Assembly: GCA_031281985.1 (NCBI GenBank)
Contig: JAITEO010000121.1
Span: 1-5,388, forward strand
Length of the DNA: 5,388 nucleotides
Reading direction: 5' to 3'
From: Zoogloeaceae bacterium
GTDB lineage: Bacteria > Pseudomonadota > Gammaproteobacteria > Burkholderiales > Rhodocyclaceae
How positions within the stretch are numbered: the stretch's first letter is position 1; every line of letters begins with the position of its first letter. The notes beneath the pieces were generated by a model that ran no database searches, was not told the origin of the DNA, and saw only the letters and a program-made list of their open reading frames with translations. This document shows, one piece after another, positions 1-4,813 of this stretch. The translations under genes and the position numbers were made by a program.

Positions 1-71
1 ACGACCCGCCCGACTTGCAGGCGAAAGCTGTTGGAGCCTAAATCCACGGCGGCAATCGTTTCGTATTCCAT
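1..71 (-). CDS. ppx: Exopolyphosphatase / Ppx-GppA phosphatase, N-terminal fragment
   Basis: Only the first 23 codons lie in the window; the gene runs leftward off the edge. The protein begins MEYETIAAVDLGSNSFRLQV. The stretch A-A-V-D-L-G-S-N-S-F-R-L is the first phosphate-binding loop of the Ppx/GppA branch of the ASKHA ATPase superfamily. Members hydrolyse terminal phosphates of polyphosphate (Ppx) or the 5' phosphate of pppGpp (GppA) in the cytoplasm. The two cannot be told apart from this fragment; ppx is the usual name for the betaproteobacterial copy. I chose ATG 71; an in-frame GTG two codons upstream (77) is possible, and neither has a clear Shine-Dalgarno. The gene diverges from the iron locus and is separated from it by about 850 bases of repeat-rich DNA, so it is probably unrelated in function. 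Confidence 0.85.
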   Translation of the reverse strand, partial: MEYETIAAVDLGSNSFRLQVGRV

Positions 72-100
72 GTACACGCCGAAAAATCAATGGGGAGGGG

Positions 101-109
101 ATTCTAGCA
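101..109 (-). promoter_or_regulatory. Probable extended -10 promoter for the ppx gene
   Basis: On the minus strand the sequence reads TGCTAGAAT, an extended -10 element (TGn followed by TAGAAT), about 30 bases before ATG 71. No good -35 hexamer is visible at 15-18 bases (nearest CTTGCG at 122-127), which is tolerated by extended -10 promoters. A start of transcription near 94 would leave a short leader. Confidence 0.45.
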
Positions 110-189
110 CCCTGCCGGAGGCGCAAGCGGCAAAGCCCAGGGATGCGGGTGCGATTGAAAGTGAAGGAAACAAATGAAGCACAACTGCT

Positions 190-246
190 TGCCGTCCCCT
201 CGCGCCCTTGGGGGGAGAGGGTGGCCCGAAAGGGCCGGGTGAGGGA
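190..246. repeat. GC-rich REP-like intergenic repeat with GAAA-capped hairpin
   Basis: A perfect stem GGCCC (223-227) and GGGCC (232-236) encloses the loop GAAA. It is preceded by a second weaker stem, CCCTC (197-201) with GAGGG (217-221). The wording 'gggagaggg ... gggccgggtgaggga' is typical of dispersed intergenic repeats in betaproteobacteria. A shortened relative sharing GGGAGAGGG and CCGGGT appears at 3389-3403. It lies between the transposase relic and ppx and has no convincing coding frame. Confidence 0.45.
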
Positions 247-261
247 GCCATTCCACACAAC

Positions 262-519
262 TCATATTGCATAATTCTCGCGCATTTTTTCAACGCCTCT
301 GACGAAGCTTTCGACTCTGGCGAAACCTTGCCAGAGCGTCTTGACGCCGGGTTCTCCATCGCCTTTTCGGGCAAGGAAGCCACCAAGCATGGCGATGCGG
401 CGGATGACTTCGCGCAGGGTAGGCGTTTTCTTGGGTGGGGCCTTCTCGGCCAGCAACCAGGCGGCTTGCCATTCAAGCTGGTCGAACACTTCGCTGGCAG
501 GCAGTTCAGGAGCAAGAAA
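262..519 (-). pseudogene. IS4-family transposase, C-terminal relic
   Basis: The minus-strand frame is open from just after TGA (520-522) to TGA 262-264, about 85 codons. It contains VFDQLEWQAAWLLAEK, then PTLREVIRRIAMLGGFLARK, then GDGEPGVKTLWQGF. This combination, especially LGGFLxRKxDGEPGxKTLW, is the signature C-terminal (Tn5-type dimerisation) domain of IS4-family transposases, which are normally about 450 residues with a DDE catalytic core. Here the whole catalytic core is missing: upstream of the TGA the sequence turns into an unrelated hairpin and AT-rich DNA. A GTG at 489 starts an open frame of 75 residues, but this is almost certainly not a functional gene. The natural stop context is retained, so the 3' end of the old insertion probably lies between 262 and about 200. 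No terminal inverted repeat could be identified. Confidence 0.8.
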
Positions 520-527
520 TCAGCGGC

Positions 528-541
528 AGCCCTTCAGGGCT
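528..541. repeat. Short palindromic hairpin (core CCCTTCAGGG)
   Basis: AGCCCT (528-533) pairs perfectly with AGGGCT (536-541) around a two-base centre. It sits exactly at the broken upstream edge of the transposase relic. Its core is the reverse complement of the core of the hairpin at 744-759. Such small stem-loops resemble sub-terminal hairpins of IS200/IS605 elements, but no transposase or cleavage site can be shown here. Confidence 0.4.
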
Positions 542-635
542 TCCGGTCTAACGTCAATACTATTTGGATATACATATTTGTGCCAAAACCTGTCACAAGG
601 GACGGAGCAATCGCCAATCGCACCTCCACCTCGTC

Positions 636-717
636 ATTGCAGGCCCGTGGCAATCCAGAGGGCGCAAAGCGCCCTTGCGGGCGCACTGGATTGCCACGGC
701 GCTGCGCGCCTCGCAAT
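636..717. repeat. 82-bp palindromic MITE-like element
   Basis: A perfect 14-bp inverted repeat, CCGTGGCAATCCAG (645-658) and CTGGATTGCCACGG (686-699), is flanked by outer arms ATTGC-AGGC (636-644) and GCCT-C-GCAAT (708-717). The right arm has an extra segment (about 700-707) missing from the left, so the arms have diverged by small deletions. The 27-base middle can fold two ways: AGGGCGC/GCGCCCT around AAA (659-675), or GCGCCC/GGGCGC around TTGC (669-684). The wording 'attgcgagg...ggcaatccag' belongs to a very widespread class of non-autonomous palindromic repeats in bacteria. Confidence 0.65.
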
Positions 718-743
718 TTCAGGCCGGGGTCTCAACCTTCGCA

Positions 744-759
744 CCGCCCTGAAGGGCGG
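744..759. repeat. Short palindromic hairpin (core CCCTGAAGGG) with flanking direct repeats
   Basis: CCGCCCT (744-750) pairs with AGGGCGG (753-759). It is bracketed by near-identical direct repeats GGGGTCTCAACC (726-737) and GGGGTTTCAAACC (758-770); the second copy shares four bases with the hairpin arm and is itself palindromic (GGTTT-C-AAACC). It could be a remnant end of an IS200/IS605-type element or a small repeat of unknown type. Confidence 0.4.
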
Positions 760-763
760 GGTT

Positions 764-892
764 TCAAACCGGAGTCAGTTTTACGATGAACCCGCCCCAG
801 CCGTACCAGGTGGGCCAGCCGCCAGGCGACGACCAAGTGTCGTGTGCGTACAACAGTGAAATGTAAAGAGAATAGTTTTTATTTGCATTCAT
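764..892 (-). CDS. Doubtful 42-residue ORF, Trp/Gly-rich
   Basis: ATG (890-892, minus strand) to TGA (764-766) encodes 42 residues starting MNANKNYSLYISLLYAHDTW and continuing SSPGGWPTWYGWGGFIVKL. The tail is rich in Trp, Gly and Tyr, and the codon mix is not obviously random, which is why it is recorded. Against it: there is no Shine-Dalgarno, it starts inside the AT-rich promoter of the receptor gene, and it ends within the hairpin repeat at 744-770. The W-x-x-W-x-x-W spacing is loosely reminiscent of lectin-like repeats, but the match is too short to call. It may be the 3' remnant of a decayed gene or chance. I do not recognise a family. Confidence 0.18.
   Translation of the reverse strand: MNANKNYSLYISLLYAHDTWSSPGGWPTWYGWGGFIVKLTPV
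868..889. promoter_or_regulatory. Fur-box-like operator upstream of the siderophore receptor
   Basis: GAGAATAGTTTTTATTTGC (868-886) matches the 19-base Fur consensus GATAATGATAATCATTATC at 11 positions, including the outer GA-AAT and ATT--C blocks. It sits in a sharply AT-rich island directly before the TonB receptor, the expected place for iron-dependent repression by Fur. A further imperfect palindrome, TTCAT (888-892) with ATGAA (901-905), adjoins it and may extend the operator. Fur binding is inferred. Confidence 0.5.
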
Positions 893-912
893 ATTTATAA
901 ATGAAGTAAAAA
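883..912 (+). promoter_or_regulatory. Probable promoter of the receptor operon
   Basis: TTGCAT (883-888) is a reasonable -35 hexamer, overlapping the Fur-like box. TAAAAA (907-912, 18-base spacing) is a possible -10; TATAAA (896-901) with a poorer -35 is the alternative. Transcription would begin around 908-920, that is, at or next to the GTG at 919. This argues that translation really starts further downstream. Confidence 0.4.
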
Positions 913-918
913 TACCGC

Positions 919-3264
919 GTGTCATCCCAGAGGTCCACAGACCCGGTTTGGCGAACTGTCAATCAACCCAGCATGGAGCCGATATGTCTTCAAACCACCC
1001 CGCTGTCTTTACTCCCCCCCCCGCGCACACAATTCTCATTAAAACCACTCTATCGTAACCTGTGCTGGGCGCTGTTCGGCATGGCGGTCGCCTTGCCCAC
1101 GGCCGCGCAGGAAACGGTCCTGCAGGAAGTGCACGTCATCGGCACTGCCGAGGAAACCCTGAAGCAGATGACCGGTGTTTCGATCATCACCAGCGAGGAT
1201 ATCGAAAAACGCCCGCCCGCCAATGATCTGTCGGAAATCCTGGCGACCCAGCCCGGCGTCAGCCTTTCCGGCGCCAGTTCGGTCGGCGCCTACGGCAACC
1301 AGCGCGAAATCGACCTGCGCGGCATGGGCGCGGAAAACACCATGATCCTGATCGACGGCAAGCCCGTGAATTCGCGCCAGGGCGCGATCACGCGCCGCAC
1401 CCGCGACCGCGACACCGGCGGCGACACCAACTGGGTACCGGTCGACCAGATCGAGCGCGTCGAGGTCATTCGCGGCCCGGCGGCGGCGCGTTACGGTTCC
1501 GGCGCCTCTGGCGGTGTTATCAACATCATCACCAAACGGCCCTCCGACAAACTTTCCGGCTCCATCACGGCCTATTTGAGCAGGCCGGAGGACGAACTGG
1601 AAGGCAATGGCACGCGCCGCCTGGGCTTCAACGTTTCCGGACCGATCTCCGAAAAACTCTCCTTCCGCGTGTACGGCAACGTCGCCAAGACCGACGGCGA
1701 CAAGCCCACGATCAACGGCGTAAATGACGACGGCTCGCCCTCCTGGTTCGCCGGCAAGGAAGGCCGCCGCAACCGCGACATCAAGGGCCTGCTGCGCTGG
1801 GACCTCACGCCCAGCCAGGTGCTGGAATTCGAGGGCGGATTTTCCCGCCAGGGCAATATCTTCGCCGGGGAATCCGCCAACATGGAGCCTTCCGCCGAAA
1901 TGAAGGAGTGGGCTGGAAAAGGCAAGGAAACCCGCCGCGTCTATCGCCAAACCGCCTCCATCACGCATCGTGCCAAATGGGACGGACTGGGCAACTCGCG
2001 CATCACCTTGCAGTACGAAAATTCCCGCACCCTCAACTGCCGCCAGGCGTCAGGCAGTCGGCCCGAAGGCAAGTGCAGTTCCGCGGGCGGCACCGAGGGT
2101 GCGCAGGGAACCCAGCGGTCCGATCAGGATAATTACTTCCTGGACGGCGAACTGAACATGCCGCTCAAACTGGGCGGCCTCGACCAGGTGATGACCGTCG
2201 GCTTCGAATACCGCCGCCAGAAACTGGAGGACAACAACGCCCTGCTCACGGACAGTCAGACAGACAAGATGAAACCAGTCGAAATGAAGAACAACACCAA
2301 GGCCGTCTTCGTGGAAGACAACATCGCCGTCAACGACGCCTTTCTCCTGACGCCCGGCGTCCGTCTGGATCATCACAGCCAGTTCGGCAGCAACTGGAGT
2401 CCCAGCTTGAACGCGAGCTACGAACTGGGCAGCGGCTTCACCCTCAAGAGCGGCATCGCGCGCACTTTCAAGGCGCCCAACCCCTACCAGGTCTCGCCGA
2501 GCTATTCCTCCAGCCTGGGCGGCACGTGCCCGCCTGGCTGGCCGCGGGACTATTGCACCATTCGCGGCAACCCCGACCTGAAGCCGGAAATCAGCGTGAA
2601 CAAGGAAATCGGCCTGTCCTGGGACAACCTGCGCGGAGCCAACGGCAGCCTGACCTATTTCCGCAACGACTACAAGAACCGGGTCGTCGCCGAAGCGCCC
2701 GACGTAAACGACCCGGTCGATCTTAAATGGAGGAACTCGGGCAAGGTGCTGGTGCACGGCGTCGAGGGCAGCCTCACCCTGCCCCTCCTGGGTACGAACG
2801 GAAACACGCTCCGGCTGATCAACAACCTGACCTGGATGATCAAGAACCATGAAAAGGAAACCGACCAGCCCATTTCCATCTTTCCGAAGTACACGCTCAA
2901 CAGCACTTTGCAATGGCGCGTTTCCGAGCAGTTCAACGTGCAGTTGACCGGCACGTTCTACGGCCGCCGCAAGCCGCGCACGGTGAGTTACCACGGCTAC
3001 CAGATGGTCGGCGCCGCGGTGCAGGAACGCGGTCCCTACGCGCTCTTCGGTCTCAACGGCACCTATGAGTTCAGCAAGGGGCATCGGCTGGGCTTTGGCA
3101 TCACCAACCTGTTAGACAAGGAAGTCAAGCGCGCCGATCGTCTGTCGGCGGGCAATAGCGCGCACGTCGTCGCCGGCACCACAGTGGTTGACACCGGCGC
3201 CGGCGCCAAGACCTACAACGAACCGGGACGCGCCTATTACATCACCTATACCGTCCCGTTCTGA
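919..3264 (+). CDS. TonB-dependent ferric catecholate siderophore receptor (FepA/BfeA/PfeA-like)
   Basis: Outer-membrane gated channel that imports ferric enterobactin-type siderophores using TonB-ExbBD energy. A hydrophobic signal core (CWALFGMAVALP) ends near TAAQE (about residue 64 counted from GTG 919). A TonB-box-like stretch (EVHVIGTAEE) follows, then a plug with RPPANDLSEILATQPGVSLS, DLRGMGAENTMILIDGKPV and the hallmark RGPAAARYGSGASGGVINII (about residues 185-204). These match FepA motifs closely. The barrel contains two close Cys pairs in predicted loops (C374/C386 and C537/C546), then GNPDLKPEISVNKEIG, and ends YYITYTVPF with the C-terminal Phe of outer-membrane barrels. The length is normal for the family. 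The frame is open from GTG 919 (in-frame ATG at 973), but neither start has a ribosome site. The start with a good site, ATG 984, lies out of frame because of nine C's at 1014-1022. Catecholate specificity is inferred from plug similarity; a related xenosiderophore is possible. Confidence 0.9.
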   Translation: MSSQRSTDPVWRTVNQPSMEPICLQTTPLSLLPPPRTQFSLKPLYRNLCWALFGMAVALPTAAQETVLQEVHVIGTAEETLKQMTGVSIITSEDIEKRPPANDLSEILATQPGVSLSGASSVGAYGNQREIDLRGMGAENTMILIDGKPVNSRQGAITRRTRDRDTGGDTNWVPVDQIERVEVIRGPAAARYGSGASGGVINIITKRPSDKLSGSITAYLSRPEDELEGNGTRRLGFNVSGPISEKLSFRVYGNVAKTDGDKPTINGVNDDGSPSWFAGKEGRRNRDIKGLLRWDLTPSQVLEFEGGFSRQGNIFAGESANMEPSAEMKEWAGKGKETRRVYRQTASITHRAKWDGLGNSRITLQYENSRTLNCRQASGSRPEGKCSSAGGTEGAQGTQRSDQDNYFLDGELNMPLKLGGLDQVMTVGFEYRRQKLEDNNALLTDSQTDKMKPVEMKNNTKAVFVEDNIAVNDAFLLTPGVRLDHHSQFGSNWSPSLNASYELGSGFTLKSGIARTFKAPNPYQVSPSYSSSLGGTCPPGWPRDYCTIRGNPDLKPEISVNKEIGLSWDNLRGANGSLTYFRNDYKNRVVAEAPDVNDPVDLKWRNSGKVLVHGVEGSLTLPLLGTNGNTLRLINNLTWMIKNHEKETDQPISIFPKYTLNSTLQWRVSEQFNVQLTGTFYGRRKPRTVSYHGYQMVGAAVQERGPYALFGLNGTYEFSKGHRLGFGITNLLDKEVKRADRLSAGNSAHVVAGTTVVDTGAGAKTYNEPGRAYYITYTVPF
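975..1058 (+). promoter_or_regulatory. Ribosome site and ATG 984 out of frame with the receptor; 24-codon frame
   Basis: GGAG (975-978) lies five bases before ATG 984, the only well-formed initiation site upstream of the signal peptide. Read as given, the frame goes MSSNHPAVFTPPP, crosses the C9 run, and stops at TAA 1056-1058 after 24 residues. Removing one C (or adding two) fuses it to RTQFSLKPLYRNLCWALFG of the receptor, giving a 41-42 residue signal peptide and a 759-residue precursor. It is therefore best seen as the true receptor start in an 'off' or mis-sequenced state. Confidence 0.6.
1014..1022 (+). repeat. Homopolymeric C9 tract within the receptor signal-peptide region
   Basis: Nine consecutive C's, far longer than any other single-base run seen in this gene. 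Tracts of this length are prone to slipped-strand length change during replication, and are also a frequent site of sequencing or assembly error. Its position between the best start codon and the hydrophobic signal core makes its length decide whether the receptor is translated from that start. Confidence 0.85.
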
Positions 3265-3343
3265 AGCAGATCGATTCGATGCCGACCATGTATGGCGGTC
3301 CAATCTTCCGGAACGCCGAGAAAAGGCGGAAAGGCTCCGGATT

Positions 3344-3419
3344 GCCGCGGGTCCGCGGCCCTCGCAACGACGACCCAGCCCGCCATTCGGGAGAGGGCCG
3401 GGTCGCGCGTTACGCGACC
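3344..3419 (+). other. Intergenic stem-loops between the receptor and the DUF4198 gene
   Basis: The 190-base gap has no gene but holds three stems. GCCGCG/CGCGGC (3344-3359, loop GGTC). An 11-bp inverted repeat with one mismatch, CGACCCAGCCC (3371-3381) and GGGCCGGGTCG (3395-3405). A perfect 7-bp stem GGTCGCG/CGCGACC (3401-3419, loop CGTTA). The second and third share bases 3401-3405 and cannot form together. The sequence after the last stem is pyrimidine-rich (TGTCTTTCTCCCTTC) but is not a clean T-run, so a terminator or attenuator is possible but unproven. Part of the segment (3389-3403) resembles the repeat at 190-246. Confidence 0.4.
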
Positions 3420-3454
3420 TGTCTTTCTCCCTTCACCTCTTGAAAGGAAGCACA

Positions 3455-4261
3455 ATGAAACTCAGGACACTCTCACAAATCTTTTGCGCCGGAATCGCGG
3501 CCATCGGCCTTTGCTCGGCAGAAGCGCACGAACTCTGGCTGGAACAGCCGGAAGGCGAAAACGCCATCCTCCGGTTTGGCGAATTCGGGGAAAACCTCCG
3601 GGAAACCTCCCCCGGGCTTCTCGATAATTTCGGCGCGCCCACGGCAAAACTGCTGGCGAAAGGCAAGGCCAAACCGCTGGCGCTGACCAAGACCGCGGCG
3701 GGCTTTTCCGCGCCCGTCCGGCTCGCGCCGGGGGAAAGCCTGATCGCCGAGTTTGTCCGCCTTCCGATCCGCACCGCCGCGCGGGAGGGAAGACCCGGCG
3801 ACGGGGCGGCGCAGCAGGGAAGGCGCGAAGGAAGAACCAGCGATGGGGCGAGGCCGCAGCAGCGAAGCTGGAATCGGCCCGCCGCGCGCCTCATCACGAA
3901 TTTTGCCGCCCTGACGCCCGAACTGACACTGGACATCGTGCCGACCGGAAAACCTGGCGCGTTCAAGGTCACGTTCAAGGGAAAACCACTGCCCGGGGCA
4001 AGCGTCGAGATTTCCGTGCAATCCGGTTGGAGCAAAAAAGCGCGCGCCAGCGACAACGGCCAGGTGTCGTTCGATCTGCCCTGGCAAGGGCAATACGTGC
4101 TGAGCGTCAGCCACACCGACCGTACGCCAGGCGAGCGCGAGGGGGAAAAATACGATGCCGTCAACCATGCGACGACATTGACCCTGGTGCAGCCCGCCGG
4201 CATCGCGCCGCTTCCCGCCGGCCCGAAGGCCAGGCCGAATCCGGGGAGACAGGCGCGCTAG
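3455..4261 (+). CDS. Periplasmic DUF4198 (NikM-like, COG5266) protein
   Basis: A 268-residue exported protein. The signal peptide (residues 1-24, core IFCAGIAAIGLC) is cut after AEA, so the mature chain starts HELWLEQPEG; an N-terminal His followed by an aromatic is typical of this family. The body has LTLDIVPTGKPGAFKVTFKG, LPGASVEISVQSGW, SFDLPWQGQYVLSVSHTD and GEKYDAVNHATTLTLVQP, the conserved DUF4198 core, a beta-sandwich-like domain that members use in or near nickel, cobalt or iron uptake. The exact role here is unknown; periplasmic metal or ligand handling is an inference. The start is ATG 3455, with AAGGAAG ending four bases upstream; a longer open frame from 3188 runs through the receptor tail and is not used. 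Residues about 107-139 are an Arg/Gly-rich tandem repeat not expected in the family. It lies 190 bases after the receptor, same strand, probably same transcript. Confidence 0.75.
   Translation: MKLRTLSQIFCAGIAAIGLCSAEAHELWLEQPEGENAILRFGEFGENLRETSPGLLDNFGAPTAKLLAKGKAKPLALTKTAAGFSAPVRLAPGESLIAEFVRLPIRTAAREGRPGDGAAQQGRREGRTSDGARPQQRSWNRPAARLITNFAALTPELTLDIVPTGKPGAFKVTFKGKPLPGASVEISVQSGWSKKARASDNGQVSFDLPWQGQYVLSVSHTDRTPGEREGEKYDAVNHATTLTLVQPAGIAPLPAGPKARPNPGRQAR
3788..3866 (+). repeat. In-frame imperfect tandem repeat, 42-45 bp unit, two copies
   Basis: Copy one starts at about 3789 (GAAGACCCGGCGACGGGGCG) and copy two at about 3831 (GAAGAACCAGCGATGGGGCG), 42 bases apart with three mismatches in this segment. 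A three-base length difference after the GGGGCG makes the later part 45 bases apart. In protein the copies are REGRPGDGAAQQGR and REGRTSDGARPQQR. The length change preserves the reading frame. The segment replaces the short linker seen between conserved parts of the DUF4198 fold. Confidence 0.65.
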
Positions 4262-4298
4262 TGTAGTGCCGCGTAGGCTTGCCATTGCTGGCTTTTTG

Positions 4299-4354
4299 TG
4301 GGGGCGGCATCCTGCCGCCCTCCAGGCTGCCAGGGCGGCAGGATGCCGCCCCCA
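4299..4354. repeat. Perfect 23-bp inverted repeat, 10-base loop
   Basis: The left arm 4299-4321 (TGGGGGCGGCATCC followed by TGCCGCCCT) is the exact reverse complement of the right arm 4332-4354; the loop is CCAGGCTGCC. It sits 37 bases after the DUF4198 stop codon. No T-run follows on either strand (the T5 at 4293-4297 precedes the stem on the plus strand), so it is not a textbook intrinsic terminator, though a stem this strong could stall polymerase or protect an mRNA end. The wording 'ggcggcaggatgccgcc' suggests a dispersed REP/MITE family. Confidence 0.75.
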
Positions 4355-4411
4355 TCAACCCATCCCCAACCCTCCCCTTGTGCCGCGCTTCATTTGGGAA
4401 GGATTATTCAT

Positions 4412-4486
4412 ATGGCATCCTCCACTTTTAATCACACCCGTTTCACAGGATCAATTTGCATTTTTAACCCAAGAAGGATCGAACAC
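4412..4486 (+). other. Alternative upstream start in frame with the DUF3649-like gene
   Basis: ATG 4412 has an excellent ribosome site (GGGAAGGA, 4396-4403, eight bases upstream) and is in frame with ATG 4487. It would add 25 residues beginning MASSTFNHTRFTGSICIFNP. The extension has no hydrophobic segment and does not look like the family, so I prefer 4487, which has its own site (AAGGA, 4474-4478). Both may be used. The segment also carries ATTTGCATT (4454-4462), the same nine bases as in the Fur-like box at 881-889. Confidence 0.35.
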
Positions 4487-4813
4487 ATGGCGGAACAAAT
4501 ACAAGGTAATAGAGGCGCGGGGCCGCTGGCGCCGTGCCGGGAAACGCGGGCGACGATCCTGGTACGCGTCGTCGTCGGCCTGCTGGGCAGTTACGCCGTC
4601 ACCTGGTTCGTGGCGGCGGCACTCACCACCGCGGCGTCGGGCGCTTCCCCGCAGGGAAGAGGCACCCTGGGCCAGATGATCGGGCCGCTGGTCTATGCCG
4701 CAGCCGTGATCTGGGCCTTCTCGGTCCGTCGGCTGCGCGTCGCGGTCGTCGGGATCGCCCTCGCGGCGATCGTCGCCGCGCTGCTCTGGTGGATACTGGG
4801 AGACGCGCGATGA
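4487..4813 (+). CDS. Small inner-membrane protein, DUF3649-like, iron-uptake associated
   Basis: A 108-residue protein with a polar N-terminus (MAEQIQGNRGAGPLAPCRET) and hydrophobic segments at about residues 25-46 (ILVRVVVGLLGSYAVTWFVA) and 62-105 (MIGPLVYAAAVIWAFSV, a basic turn RRLR, then VAVVGIALAAIVAALLWWIL), so probably three membrane helices. The pattern RV-x-x-GxxGSYA near the first helix and LVYAAAVIWAF-x-x-R in the second resembles DUF3649 proteins, which are usually found beside TonB receptors and PepSY proteins; their biochemical role is not established. The stop codon overlaps the start of the PepSY gene by ATGA (4810-4813), a sign of translational coupling. A longer form from ATG 4412 is possible. 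Assignment rests on size, topology and context more than on a strong motif. Confidence 0.65.
   Translation: MAEQIQGNRGAGPLAPCRETRATILVRVVVGLLGSYAVTWFVAAALTTAASGASPQGRGTLGQMIGPLVYAAAVIWAFSVRRLRVAVVGIALAAIVAALLWWILGDAR

Noticed and set aside
208..859. Plus-strand open frames of 172-193 codons across the repeat region
   Set aside because: They run antisense through the transposase relic and across three palindromic repeats, with no recognisable domain or ribosome site.
786..866. Plus-strand 26-codon frame MNPPQPYQVGQPPGDDQV...
   Set aside because: Very short, ribosome site too distant (GGAG 771-774), and overlapped by a longer opposite frame; nothing supports expression.
1039..3084. Long minus-strand open frames opposite the receptor gene (1039-1968 and 2050-3084)
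   Set aside because: Their products (Val/Ala/Gly/Asp-rich, no recognisable motif) are antisense shadows of a GC-rich gene whose plus-strand product is an unmistakable TonB receptor.
3188..3454. Extension of the DUF4198 frame upstream into the receptor 3' end
   Set aside because: ATG 3455 has a proper ribosome site and begins a clean signal peptide; the extension would bury the signal peptide internally.
3788..3866. CRISPR-like direct repeats
   Set aside because: Only two imperfect adjacent copies without spacers, inside a coding frame; a tandem duplication explains them.
3433..4285. Minus-strand open frames opposite the DUF4198 gene (256 and 270 codons)
   Set aside because: No domain recognised; compositional shadows of the plus-strand gene.
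4299..4360. Intrinsic terminator call for the long palindrome
   Set aside because: No T-run follows the stem on either strand; recorded as a repeat instead.
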